Below are positions 50,699-57,806 of a stretch of 64,000 nt of DNA, piece after piece. The number at the start of each line of letters is the position of its first letter. The stretch's first letter is position 1. The notes beneath the pieces were generated by a model, which was not told the origin of the DNA, ran no database searches, and was given only the letters and a program-made list of their open reading frames with translations. The stretch comes from CAVUWL01 sp963787415 (lineage in GTDB: Bacteria > Actinomycetota > Thermoleophilia > Solirubrobacterales > 70-9). The DNA is taken from NCBI GenBank assembly GCA_963787415.1, contig CAWBCO010000003.1, positions 248,001-312,000 of the forward strand. Reading direction: 5' to 3'. The position numbers and the translations under genes were made by a program.

Positions 50699-50950
50699 TC
50701 AGATGACGACGAGCTCGCGCTCAGGACGCACTGCTGGCCCGAACTCGAAGCCAAGAATGGCGCGTGCGCCGAAGGCGTCACCGAGCTTCTTGAGAGTCTG
50801 GGCATTGGTCGCGTGCTGGCCGCTCTCGATCCGCGAAACCGCCGAAGCCGTCGTGCCCATCCGGGCGGCTAGCTCGGCTTGCGTCAAGCCCAGCCGTTCA
50901 CGTCGCATGATCACGATTCGGGCCAGCTCCTCATATGGAGCGAGGCGCAT
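50699..50950 (-). CDS. XRE family helix-turn-helix protein (HigA-like)
   Basis: The ATG at 50950 gives 83 aa; a longer frame starts at 50983. HTH: RERLGLTQAELAARMGTTASAVSRIESGQHATNAQTLKKLGDAFGARAILGFE, the form of HigA/RelB-type antitoxins and small repressors. No RelE/HigB-like toxin is seen in the flanks, so either the toxin was lost or the protein regulates neighbours such as the AbiE pair. Confidence 0.8.
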   Translation of the reverse strand: MRLAPYEELARIVIMRRERLGLTQAELAARMGTTASAVSRIESGQHATNAQTLKKLGDAFGARAILGFEFGPAVRPERELVVI

Positions 50951-51051
50951 TGAACCAGTGCAGTAGCGGATGATCAACCTCAACCCGTACGGTATCCAGC
51001 AGTAGCAGGGCGGCGGCAGCCTTAGAGGTAACTGGGCCTTACGCTGCCTTG

Positions 51052-51897
51052 TCAGAGTCGCTCGGCGTGGATCCTGTCGATCAGCATCTGCACGTGGCTG
51101 AAGGCTTCGTCGAGGTCCTTGGTCGGGAACTCGAGCTCGGCGGCCAACTCGCGATACGTCTCGGGCCAGGTTGGTTCGATAGTCAGTGTGGGTGGCCAGG
51201 AGTGCGTCCTGCGTAGCTCAAAGATTTCGATGCAGGCCGCTTTCTCGCGACTGTAGTCCTCGATCAGTCCTCCCATGAGCTGCAAGTCGATCAGGTCGTG
51301 GACGCGGTCGTTTTCACGGTCGGGGAAGCGCTCGGTGCAGGCATGGATCTTCTGTGCAATCTGATACCGCAGCGACAGGCAAGCGACCTCGGCCGGTCCC
51401 TTGAGACCGAACTCGCTCACGCTCAGTGCCGGCACTGACTCCGGCTCGTGAGCCTGTCCTTCCGGTGGCGAGACCTCGACCCGCAGCGTTGCCCAACTGC
51501 GGCCTTGGAAGGTCAGCTTGACGTCGAAGCGATGCGCGCCGGTCCCACGGATCGCCTCCGGCGGTGTATAGCTAAATGAGAAGCCCGAATAGGACGTGGC
51601 GAAGGCCATGTCGAGGTCGGCGAGGAGCTCGTCGAGGGAGCCGTGAAAGAGCGCATCAAGGTCACGCGTCGCTCGCGCCTGGTTTTGGAAGCGCAGTTCG
51701 CACGCGATGCCACCCTTGATCAGGAATCGTCCGGGCGATTCCTTCTCGTGTACACCCTCCAATGCGCCAAGGAACACCATCGCCGAGACGCGCTGGCGCA
51801 TCCGCCGTACGCCGAGGCCGCTCGCCTCGGCATAGTTGGAGACCAGTCGACCGAGCTGCCTCTCAGTCTTTGGTCGGCTCGGCGGCGGCGTGCTCAT
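51052..51897 (-). CDS. abiEii: AbiEii/AbiGii-family nucleotidyltransferase toxin
   Basis: A 281-aa DNA polymerase beta-type nucleotidyltransferase of the AbiE system. The motif around the active-site acids is FLIKGGIACELRFQNQARATRDLDALF, where Gly-Gly and the Asp-Leu-Asp pair are expected to bind nucleotide and metal. AbiE toxins stop growth, some by blocking tRNA 3' ends, and can give phage resistance by abortive infection. The start overlaps the antitoxin gene by 4 nt, the standard layout. Confidence 0.88.
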   Translation of the reverse strand: MSTPPPSRPKTERQLGRLVSNYAEASGLGVRRMRQRVSAMVFLGALEGVHEKESPGRFLIKGGIACELRFQNQARATRDLDALFHGSLDELLADLDMAFATSYSGFSFSYTPPEAIRGTGAHRFDVKLTFQGRSWATLRVEVSPPEGQAHEPESVPALSVSEFGLKGPAEVACLSLRYQIAQKIHACTERFPDRENDRVHDLIDLQLMGGLIEDYSREKAACIEIFELRRTHSWPPTLTIEPTWPETYRELAAELEFPTKDLDEAFSHVQMLIDRIHAERL

Positions 51898-52472
51898 CGT
51901 GTTGGCGCCGTAGCGGGATCGAACCCGACCTCGTGCATGAGCTCGGCGTAGGCGCTGCGATTGACCAAGCCACGTTCTCTGGCTTGGTCCAATGCTTGGC
52001 GTAGCAGGTCACGGCGCAGATGCGCCTCGTGGCATTGACGGATGGCCTTCGCTGGTGTCACGATCGGAAGGCCCTCGTGCCATGTGATGTCGTGCGCATC
52101 AAGGTCTTCGTGGTGGAAGCGATAGACGGGCGGCGCCTCGCGGCGACGTAGGCGGTAGAGCTTGGGGACGGTGATGTGGATCTTTGCCGGGTTGACGTCG
52201 CTGAGCTCGTAGAGATCGAGTGCTGTTTCGTGGCTGAGGACACCCTCAACGCCATATGGCCAGAGGGTTGCCTTGCGGTAGCTATCCAGTGCATGGGCGG
52301 GGAAAGGGTCTATGCGGTAGAGCCCGAGTCCCTGCCGCTGCAGCGATCCCCTACGCGCCATCTCGGCGAGTCGCTGTGGGCGAATGCCCACCCTTCGGGC
52401 GTCATCCACGGTCAGGTAGCCGTAGTTATCCTCAGCGATCTCGTACAGCGTCTTGTAGTGACGGCCAGGCAT
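51894..52472 (-). CDS. abiEi: AbiEi-family antitoxin
   Basis: A 192-aa antitoxin/repressor. The N-terminal winged helix (LYEIAEDNYGYLTVDDARRVGIRPQRLAEMARRGSLQRQGLGLYRI) is the AbiEi DNA-binding domain, followed by the antitoxin domain (SHETALDLYELSDVNPAKIHITV; HEGLPIVTPAKAIRQC). It is first in the operon and autoregulates in known AbiE systems. A symmetric inverted repeat lies 3 nt upstream of its ATG, over the promoter. Confidence 0.9.
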   Translation of the reverse strand: MPGRHYKTLYEIAEDNYGYLTVDDARRVGIRPQRLAEMARRGSLQRQGLGLYRIDPFPAHALDSYRKATLWPYGVEGVLSHETALDLYELSDVNPAKIHITVPKLYRLRRREAPPVYRFHHEDLDAHDITWHEGLPIVTPAKAIRQCHEAHLRRDLLRQALDQARERGLVNRSAYAELMHEVGFDPATAPTR

Positions 52473-52475
52473 GGT

Positions 52476-52509
52476 GGACAGTCTAACGCATTTAGCGTTA
52501 CTTTGTCCA
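52476..52509 (-). promoter_or_regulatory. Leaderless promoter and operator of abiEi-abiEii
   Basis: On the minus strand TGGACA (52509-52504), an 18-nt spacer and TAGACT (52485-52480) end 7 nt before the ATG, so the mRNA should begin at the start codon. A two-level palindrome is centred on 52492: GGACA/TGTCC (52476-52480, 52504-52508) and TAACGC/GCGTTA (52484-52489, 52495-52500). It covers the whole promoter, ideal for autorepression. Confidence 0.7.
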
Positions 52510-52609
52510 GAGGAGAAGCGCCTTATTTGCGACCATCGACGCGAAGTCGTCGAGGTCGCTGACGGTGCTGAAAGCGCTTGACAGGCGTTTGGTTCAATAG
52601 GCCCCAGCC

Positions 52610-53359
52610 ATGCAGACGACCTCGCGCGGCTTCAGGATCCACTACACCGTCGATGGTGAAGGGCCGCCGCTGATGCTCGTCGCGCCAACGCTTGGCGCGG
52701 CTGAGCACTGGCTCGACGCTGGCTACGTAGCAGCGCTCGCGCCGAGCTGGCGCGTGATCAACGTTGACCCGCTGGGGCACGGCAACAGCGACACACCGCA
52801 TGACCCTGATGCGTACGAGGCAGCAGGTGTGACGAAAGACCAGGTCGCGGTCCTCGATGCTGAAGGGGTTGATAAGGCGACGGTTTGGGGGTACTCACGA
52901 GGCGGCTGGTTGGCCTGCAGTCTGGCCGCCGCACACCCCGAGCGCGTCGATCAGATCGTCGTCGGCGGCTTTGCGATGCACGCCCACGAGGAACAGGTCG
53001 CACGGCTCCTAGTACCGCTATCCGACTATCTGCGACGCAGCGACTGGGCGAGCCTCTGGCAGGCCCTGGGCATCAGTGACGTCGGCTTCCAGAAGATGAT
53101 CGAGGGCGCCAACGACCCACTCGCGGTGGCGGCGGCGATCGACGGCTCGCTGCGACCTACGCGACTCATCGACCCTGCGACCGTGCGCTGCCCAGCTTCG
53201 TACTACGTAGGCTCGGAGGACTGGATCGTTCCGCATGTTCGTGCCGACGTGGAGGCCCTCGAAGCCACCCTTGACGTGATTCCAGGGCAGGCACACGCCG
53301 GAGTGTTCTTCGCAGCAGTCGAGCCAGTCCTTGAGGCGGTCAGGTTGCAACTTCGCTGA
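52610..53359 (+). CDS. Alpha/beta hydrolase
   Basis: A 249-aa alpha/beta-hydrolase. The oxyanion area is MLVAPTLGAAEHW, the nucleophile elbow is GYSRGGW (Ser about residue 98), and the late His is in IPGQAHAGVF. The Asp of the triad is likely in GSEDWIVPH. Substrate unknown; an esterase or lactonase. It is divergent from the AbiE pair inside the tRNA-Gly-flanked module, so it is passenger cargo there. Confidence 0.88.
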   Translation: MQTTSRGFRIHYTVDGEGPPLMLVAPTLGAAEHWLDAGYVAALAPSWRVINVDPLGHGNSDTPHDPDAYEAAGVTKDQVAVLDAEGVDKATVWGYSRGGWLACSLAAAHPERVDQIVVGGFAMHAHEEQVARLLVPLSDYLRRSDWASLWQALGISDVGFQKMIEGANDPLAVAAAIDGSLRPTRLIDPATVRCPASYYVGSEDWIVPHVRADVEALEATLDVIPGQAHAGVFFAAVEPVLEAVRLQLR

Positions 53360-53728
53360 GTCGCTCTGCTGACCCGACGAGATCGCAGCTTCGGTCTATA
53401 CCAGCGTGGGAGTTGTAGTAACGCCTGAGTGGCAAACGAGCTCAGGCTCAGCTCGCTCCCGCACGCGATTTGCAGTCTCGAGTTCGCAAGCCCGTCGATC
53501 GCTGCGTCCGTCGCTCCCGCCTTGGACGAGGAGCAGTGCCGTCGGCCGGAACCTGCGGCCAAAAATGTTGCCGAGGAGGGCGACCGCTGCTCTTTCCGGC
53601 GCAGCGACCGGGGCCGCAAGAACAAGATTTACCCCCCGAGATTCGGCAGCCTGGGTAGGAACACGGGCAGGAACAAAATCGGGTCCATCGTGTCCATCAC
53701 CGTTACCTTCTGTCAACTCAGAAGCTGC
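53360..53728. other. Gene-free stretch at the module's right end
   Basis: About 370 bp after the hydrolase gene. I see no gene, RNA or repeat. The attachment-site copy begins shortly beyond it at 53776. Confidence 0.5.
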
Positions 53729-53775
53729 TCATTTGCAGGCAAAGCGCATTGTCAAGCGGTTGAAACTAGGCTTTG

Positions 53776-53826
53776 GCGCGAGCTTCCCAAGCTCGAGGTC
53801 GCGGGTTCGAGATCCGTCGTCCGCTT
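53776..53826 (+). repeat. Attachment-site copy 2 (tRNA-Gly 3' part)
   Basis: 51 bp identical to 50417-50467 except one C-to-T change in the T stem. It spans anticodon arm to 3' end with no 5' half. It closes a 3.4-kb module carrying XRE, AbiE and hydrolase genes. Confidence 0.85.
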
Positions 53827-53843
53827 TCTTTTTCCGCTTCACA

Positions 53844-53890
53844 GGGCCAAATTCGCGGTCCTCGCTCGAGACCTGTTCAGAATTTGGCCC
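53844..53890. repeat. 11-bp inverted repeat next to attachment copy 2
   Basis: GGGCCAAATTC (53844-53854) and GAATTTGGCCC (53880-53890), perfect, 25-nt spacer, 17 bp from the attachment copy. It may be a recombinase binding arm or a terminator. Confidence 0.5.
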
Positions 53891-54282
53891 GAGAACTTCC
53901 TCGTCGGCCGCGAGCGGCCGCTGGGGTAGCTCGGTGAGGACCTGATCGAGTCGCTGGGGCGAGAGCTCCTCGAGGTGCCCCTCCGTCTTCTTGCAGTCCT
54001 CTTTGTCTGGAGGTCTCAGGGTGACTGCCCAAGCGACGTCGCCACCGAGGCGCTCGAGCAGCTTGTAGTCGTTGGCCGCCGAGATCCCGGTTGTCAAGGC
54101 AATTTGCTCGCGCACGTCCTCCTCGGGCAGGAGGTTGCCAAAGAAGGCGAGGCAGTTGCGGTGGGAGTAGGCCTCCTTCCTGACTGGAAGGTTGATCGAT
54201 AGCGGCGGGCCTTTGCTTTCGATGTAGTCGGGGTCGTAGCGGAACTGGAGATTGCCGTTGTCCTTACGTCTCAGGACACCGG

Positions 54283-54534
54283 CTACCCTGCCGAAGACCT
54301 CGACGTCAAGTGTCGCCTTGGCCACGCGCCTCGACCTCCCACATTTAGACCTAGCGCCCGCGCCGCGTTTAGGGCGATGTCGAGGCGAACAGTCTCCTTG
54401 CCGCCCTCGAGCTGTCCGATTACCTTGCGGTTGACCCCGATCGATAGCGCCAGCTCGTCCTGGGTGATCTGCAGCGAACTCCGCCGTCTGCGTATCGCAG
54501 AGCCGAGCGCTTGTGGGGAATCCGTCCGTTCCAT
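54283..54534 (-). CDS. hipB: HipB-like XRE family antitoxin/repressor
   Basis: The ATG at 54534 gives 83 aa. HTH: ALGSAIRRRRSSLQITQDELALSIGVNRKVIGQLEGGKETVRLDIALNAARALGLNV, close to HipB. It overlaps the hipA remnant by 43 nt in the usual hipBA order. With HipA inactivated, it could still act as a repressor. Three evenly spaced operator-like sites lie upstream of its start. Confidence 0.85.
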   Translation of the reverse strand: MERTDSPQALGSAIRRRRSSLQITQDELALSIGVNRKVIGQLEGGKETVRLDIALNAARALGLNVGGRGAWPRRHLTSRSSAG

Positions 54535-54553
54535 GGGCGGGATTATATGGGGA

Positions 54554-54665
54554 TGCGACCGATCAGTCGCATTTCTCGAGAATCGGGCTAGGCCGGCCCA
54601 AATGCGACCGATATGTCTCAATCTGCCCTATAACGCCGAAAAGGAGCGAAATGCGACCGTTCGCA
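54554..54665 (-). promoter_or_regulatory. Three hipB operator-like sites with 49-bp period
   Basis: TGCGAC begins at 54554, 54603 and 54652, exactly 49 bp apart. Site 1 is a perfect palindrome (TGCGAC, 6 nt, GTCGCA; 54554-54571). Site 2 has GTCTCA as its right arm (54603-54620). Site 3 is compressed (TGCGAC, 3 nt, TCGCA; 54652-54665). HipB-type repressors bind several such sites cooperatively. Confidence 0.65.
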
Positions 54666-54737
54666 CCCAACAAGCCACTAAGTCAAGTCGCAGCTCACGG
54701 ATCACCTGCTGCCTAGCCGGTCGTTCGCGGCACCGTC

Positions 54738-54767
54738 GTCGCGGGTTCGAGACCCGTCGTCCGCTTC
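54738..54767 (+). repeat. Attachment-site copy 3 (tRNA-Gly T arm and 3' end)
   Basis: 30 bp identical to 50439-50468, covering the end of the variable loop, T arm and acceptor 3' strand. It closes a ~0.9-kb module with hipB and the hipA remnant, and marks the right border of the island. Confidence 0.8.
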
Positions 54768-54835
54768 GTATCAGCCCCTTTACCGATTAAATCTATACCT
54801 GTCTGAATAAAATCAGGTAAAATTCGTTTAGGGAA

Positions 54836-57688
54836 GTGAAAAGTGGGAAAGTGGCAGGCATGGGTATACGGGTTATCACCCGGGCTTGGGTGCTCGGTCT
54901 CACAATCATGGTGCTCGGCCTGCTCTTCGGAGCTGCGGGGGCAGAGGCGGCGAGCATCATTGAAGAACAGCACCAGCCTCCAACCGCGGCCGATGGCTGG
55001 CAGGCGGGTACCTGCACGAGCGAACTCCCCACTGAATGCACGGTAAGTACCCCGAGCCAATTCTTCACCCAGGCCGCCGGGCATCCGCCGGTCGGTTTCA
55101 CCCAATTCATCGTCAAGCACGAAGCGGGCTTGCTTGGCAAAGAAAAACCGATCGGCAACATCAAAGACCTGCGGGTCGATCTGCCGGTCGGACTCAGCGT
55201 CAATCCGCTGGCGACCGCACAGTGCCCGCTGTCAACCTTTGAAGCAAGCGCCAGTTCCTGCCCGACCACCTCCGAGGTGGGCGAAAGTCATGCCACGGCC
55301 TCACTTGAGGGACTTGCGATTCCTCCGCTGAGCGCGACCGTCTACAACATTGAACCGTCACAGGGTGAACCTGCACGTTTCGGATTCAACCTACTTGGAA
55401 GCAATGTATATCTAAAGGCGGGAATCGACACCAATGGCGCCTACCGGGAGTTGAACGGCGATTACCACGAGTATTTCACGATTGAATCTCCAAAATCGCC
55501 GCTCGGCGAAATCCTCAAAAATCGCCTTGTATTCAACGGCACTGCTGGCGACGGCACCTTTCTGACCAATCCGAGCACCTGCCATAACCCCGATGCGGCG
55601 CCCTTTGAACACGTCTACTCGACCTACCTGCGCGCTGATTCCTATGAAGCAGAAGAAGCGGGCTTCCCCGCCGGCTCGCCCTTTATTGAGTCGGCGCTGC
55701 CCCCAAACACAACCCCCACTGGCTGCTCGGCTGTTCCCTTTGACCCGTCGGTTTCGGTCACTCCCGAAACCGCCAAAACCGATTCTCCCGATGGCTCCAC
55801 GGTCGAAGTAAAAGTTCCATTTGAACCAAACTCAAAACTTGCGAATGCCAATCTAAAGACCACATCGGTGACCCTGCCCCCGTTTATGGGACTCAATCCC
55901 TCGGCGGCCAACGGGCTGCAGGCATGCACCAATGCCCAGCTCGGCAAGGGGACGGCCAACCCGGTCAGTTGCCCGAGCGCCTCGAAAATCGGCACCGTCT
56001 CAATCGACACTCCACCGCTTCCTGACGGCTCGCTGACCGGCAACGTTTACCTCGGCCAGCAGGAAAGCAGCGTCCCCACCTCGGGCAACGAGTACCGGAT
56101 CTTCGTCGATGCCGAGTCCTCGCGCTACGCGATCTCGGTGCGATTGATCGGCAACGTCAGCGCCAATCCCCAGACCGGTCAGCTGACCACCACCTTCTCC
56201 GAAAATCCGCAGGTTCCCTTCAGTGCATTTCAGATCAAGTTCAACGGCGGTCCGACCGCGGCCCTGACCAGTCCGGCAACCTGTGGGCCGAATACGACCA
56301 CCACCCAGATGACCCCCTGGACAGAAATTGGAGACGCTACCCCGAAGGCGAGTTTCACCCTGAGCAGCGCTCCTGGCGGTGGCGCCTGCGCAAAAACCTT
56401 GGCCGCACGCCCGTTCAGCCCGAGCTTTACCGCGAAGACGACAAACTCTCAGGGCGGTGCCTACAGCGAGTTTGATGTCGGTGCAACCCGCCCCGAAGGT
56501 GACCAGGAGCTGAAAGGGGTCGATGTCTCGTTGCCACCGGGACTGACCGCCAAACTGGCCGGGCTCACCTATTGCCCGCCTGCCGCGATCGCTGCGGCAG
56601 CCGCGAATACCGCCACCGCGGAGAAGGCCAAGCCGAGCTGTCCCGACAGCAGCTTGGTCGGCGATGCCGCGATCAGCGCTGGCAGTGGACCCTCACCGAT
56701 CCAGATCACCGGCAAGGTCTACCTTGCCGGTTCCTACGGCGGCGCCCCTCTCTCCTTGGTCGTGATCACCCCCGCCAGCGCAGGTCCTTTCGATCTCGGC
56801 ACAGCTGTGGTCAGGGTGGCGCTTCAGGTCAATCCCGAAACCGTGCAGGTGACGGCGGTCTCTGACCCAATACCCCACGTCTTCGGCGGCGCCTTGCTCG
56901 ACATCCGTTCGGTCTCGGTCAACCTCGACCGCAAGCAGTTCGTGCTCAACCCGACCAATTGCTCCGCGATGGCGGTTGGGGCGACCCTGCGTGGTGGAGG
57001 ATCAGATCCAACCAACCCAGCGGACTTCAGCTCAGACTCGGCCTCGGCTCCGTTTCAGGTCAAGGGCTGTGAATCACTCGGCTTTGCCCCGAAGCTGTAC
57101 TTCCGGACCTATGGTGGGACGCGTCGCTCGCAGAGCCCGAAACTTCAGGCAACTCTGAAGGCGCATGAAGGTGACGCCAACATCAGCCACGTCTCGGTCA
57201 AGCTTCCGCACACCTTTTTCCTCAAGCAGAGCAGCCTTGCCAAAATCTGCACCCGCGTACAGTTCGCAGCCAACGCCTGTCCGGCTGAATCGATCTACGG
57301 TTTCGCGCGCGCCTCGACGCCGCTTTTGGCCAAGCCCCTTGAAGGCCCCGTCTACCTACGTTCCTCAAGCAATCAGCTGCCCGACCTGGTCGCCGCCCTG
57401 AATGGCCAAATCGATGTTGATCTTGATGGGCGGATCGACACCATTGGTGGCGGAATTCGCACCAGCTTTGAAACCGTTCCCGATGTGCCGGTGTCGGAAT
57501 TCACCCTGACCGTGAGGGGCGGCAAGCGCGGGCTCTTGGTCAACTCCACCAATCTTTGCCAGAAGCGCTCCAAGGTGAACGTTAAGATCACGGCCCAAAA
57601 TGGCAAGAAGGCCAACCAACGGCCCGAGATCCGCACCCCCTGCAAGCGCTACGGCAAGCTTAAAAAGCACCATCGCAAGCATCATTAG
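54836..57688 (+). CDS. Giant secreted protein, paralogue A
   Basis: A 950-aa exported protein (signal ITRAWVLGLTIMVLGLLFGAAGAEA; ATG 54860 is an alternative start to GTG 54836). The body is beta-rich, with motifs repeated along the chain and shared with the next gene: GHPPVGFTQFIVKH, LRVDLPVGLSVNPLATAQCP, NPSTCHNP, GLNPSAANGLQACTNAQ, GSLTGNVYLGQQES, FSAFQIKFNGG, VYLAGSYGGAPLSLVVITPA, FVLNPTNC, LLVNSTNLC. Many Cys are spaced as if disulfide-bonded. It ends in a His/Lys tail (KKHHRKHH). Function unknown; likely cell surface. Just outside the island border. Confidence 0.8.
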   Translation: MKSGKVAGMGIRVITRAWVLGLTIMVLGLLFGAAGAEAASIIEEQHQPPTAADGWQAGTCTSELPTECTVSTPSQFFTQAAGHPPVGFTQFIVKHEAGLLGKEKPIGNIKDLRVDLPVGLSVNPLATAQCPLSTFEASASSCPTTSEVGESHATASLEGLAIPPLSATVYNIEPSQGEPARFGFNLLGSNVYLKAGIDTNGAYRELNGDYHEYFTIESPKSPLGEILKNRLVFNGTAGDGTFLTNPSTCHNPDAAPFEHVYSTYLRADSYEAEEAGFPAGSPFIESALPPNTTPTGCSAVPFDPSVSVTPETAKTDSPDGSTVEVKVPFEPNSKLANANLKTTSVTLPPFMGLNPSAANGLQACTNAQLGKGTANPVSCPSASKIGTVSIDTPPLPDGSLTGNVYLGQQESSVPTSGNEYRIFVDAESSRYAISVRLIGNVSANPQTGQLTTTFSENPQVPFSAFQIKFNGGPTAALTSPATCGPNTTTTQMTPWTEIGDATPKASFTLSSAPGGGACAKTLAARPFSPSFTAKTTNSQGGAYSEFDVGATRPEGDQELKGVDVSLPPGLTAKLAGLTYCPPAAIAAAAANTATAEKAKPSCPDSSLVGDAAISAGSGPSPIQITGKVYLAGSYGGAPLSLVVITPASAGPFDLGTAVVRVALQVNPETVQVTAVSDPIPHVFGGALLDIRSVSVNLDRKQFVLNPTNCSAMAVGATLRGGGSDPTNPADFSSDSASAPFQVKGCESLGFAPKLYFRTYGGTRRSQSPKLQATLKAHEGDANISHVSVKLPHTFFLKQSSLAKICTRVQFAANACPAESIYGFARASTPLLAKPLEGPVYLRSSSNQLPDLVAALNGQIDVDLDGRIDTIGGGIRTSFETVPDVPVSEFTLTVRGGKRGLLVNSTNLCQKRSKVNVKITAQNGKKANQRPEIRTPCKRYGKLKKHHRKHH

Positions 57689-57806
57689 CGTTGCCAAGCC
57701 TTGATTAGATCCGGCCAGAGCGCTACTCTGAGCGTGGGAGTTGTTAGTTAATCAAGCGCTACGCAGGGGCGGCGAGCCGTCCAACCGGGTTACATAAGGA
57801 GATGCA

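Larger units (their letters stand above)
53729..54325 (-). pseudogene. hipA: HipA kinase truncated to its N-terminal domain
   Basis: A 198-aa frame. Residues about 1-145 are the HipA N-terminal subdomain (VEVFGRVAGVLRRKDNGNLQFRYD...LSINLPVRKEAYSH...FFGNLLPEEDVREQIALTTGISAANDYKLLERLGGDVAWAVTL). It ends at LPQRPLAADEEV, just before the kinase core should begin, and then runs through unrelated sequence and the antisense of the tRNA-Gly scar. The ATP-binding and catalytic parts are therefore absent. Truncation falls at the attachment site, suggesting loss by site-specific recombination. Confidence 0.8.
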
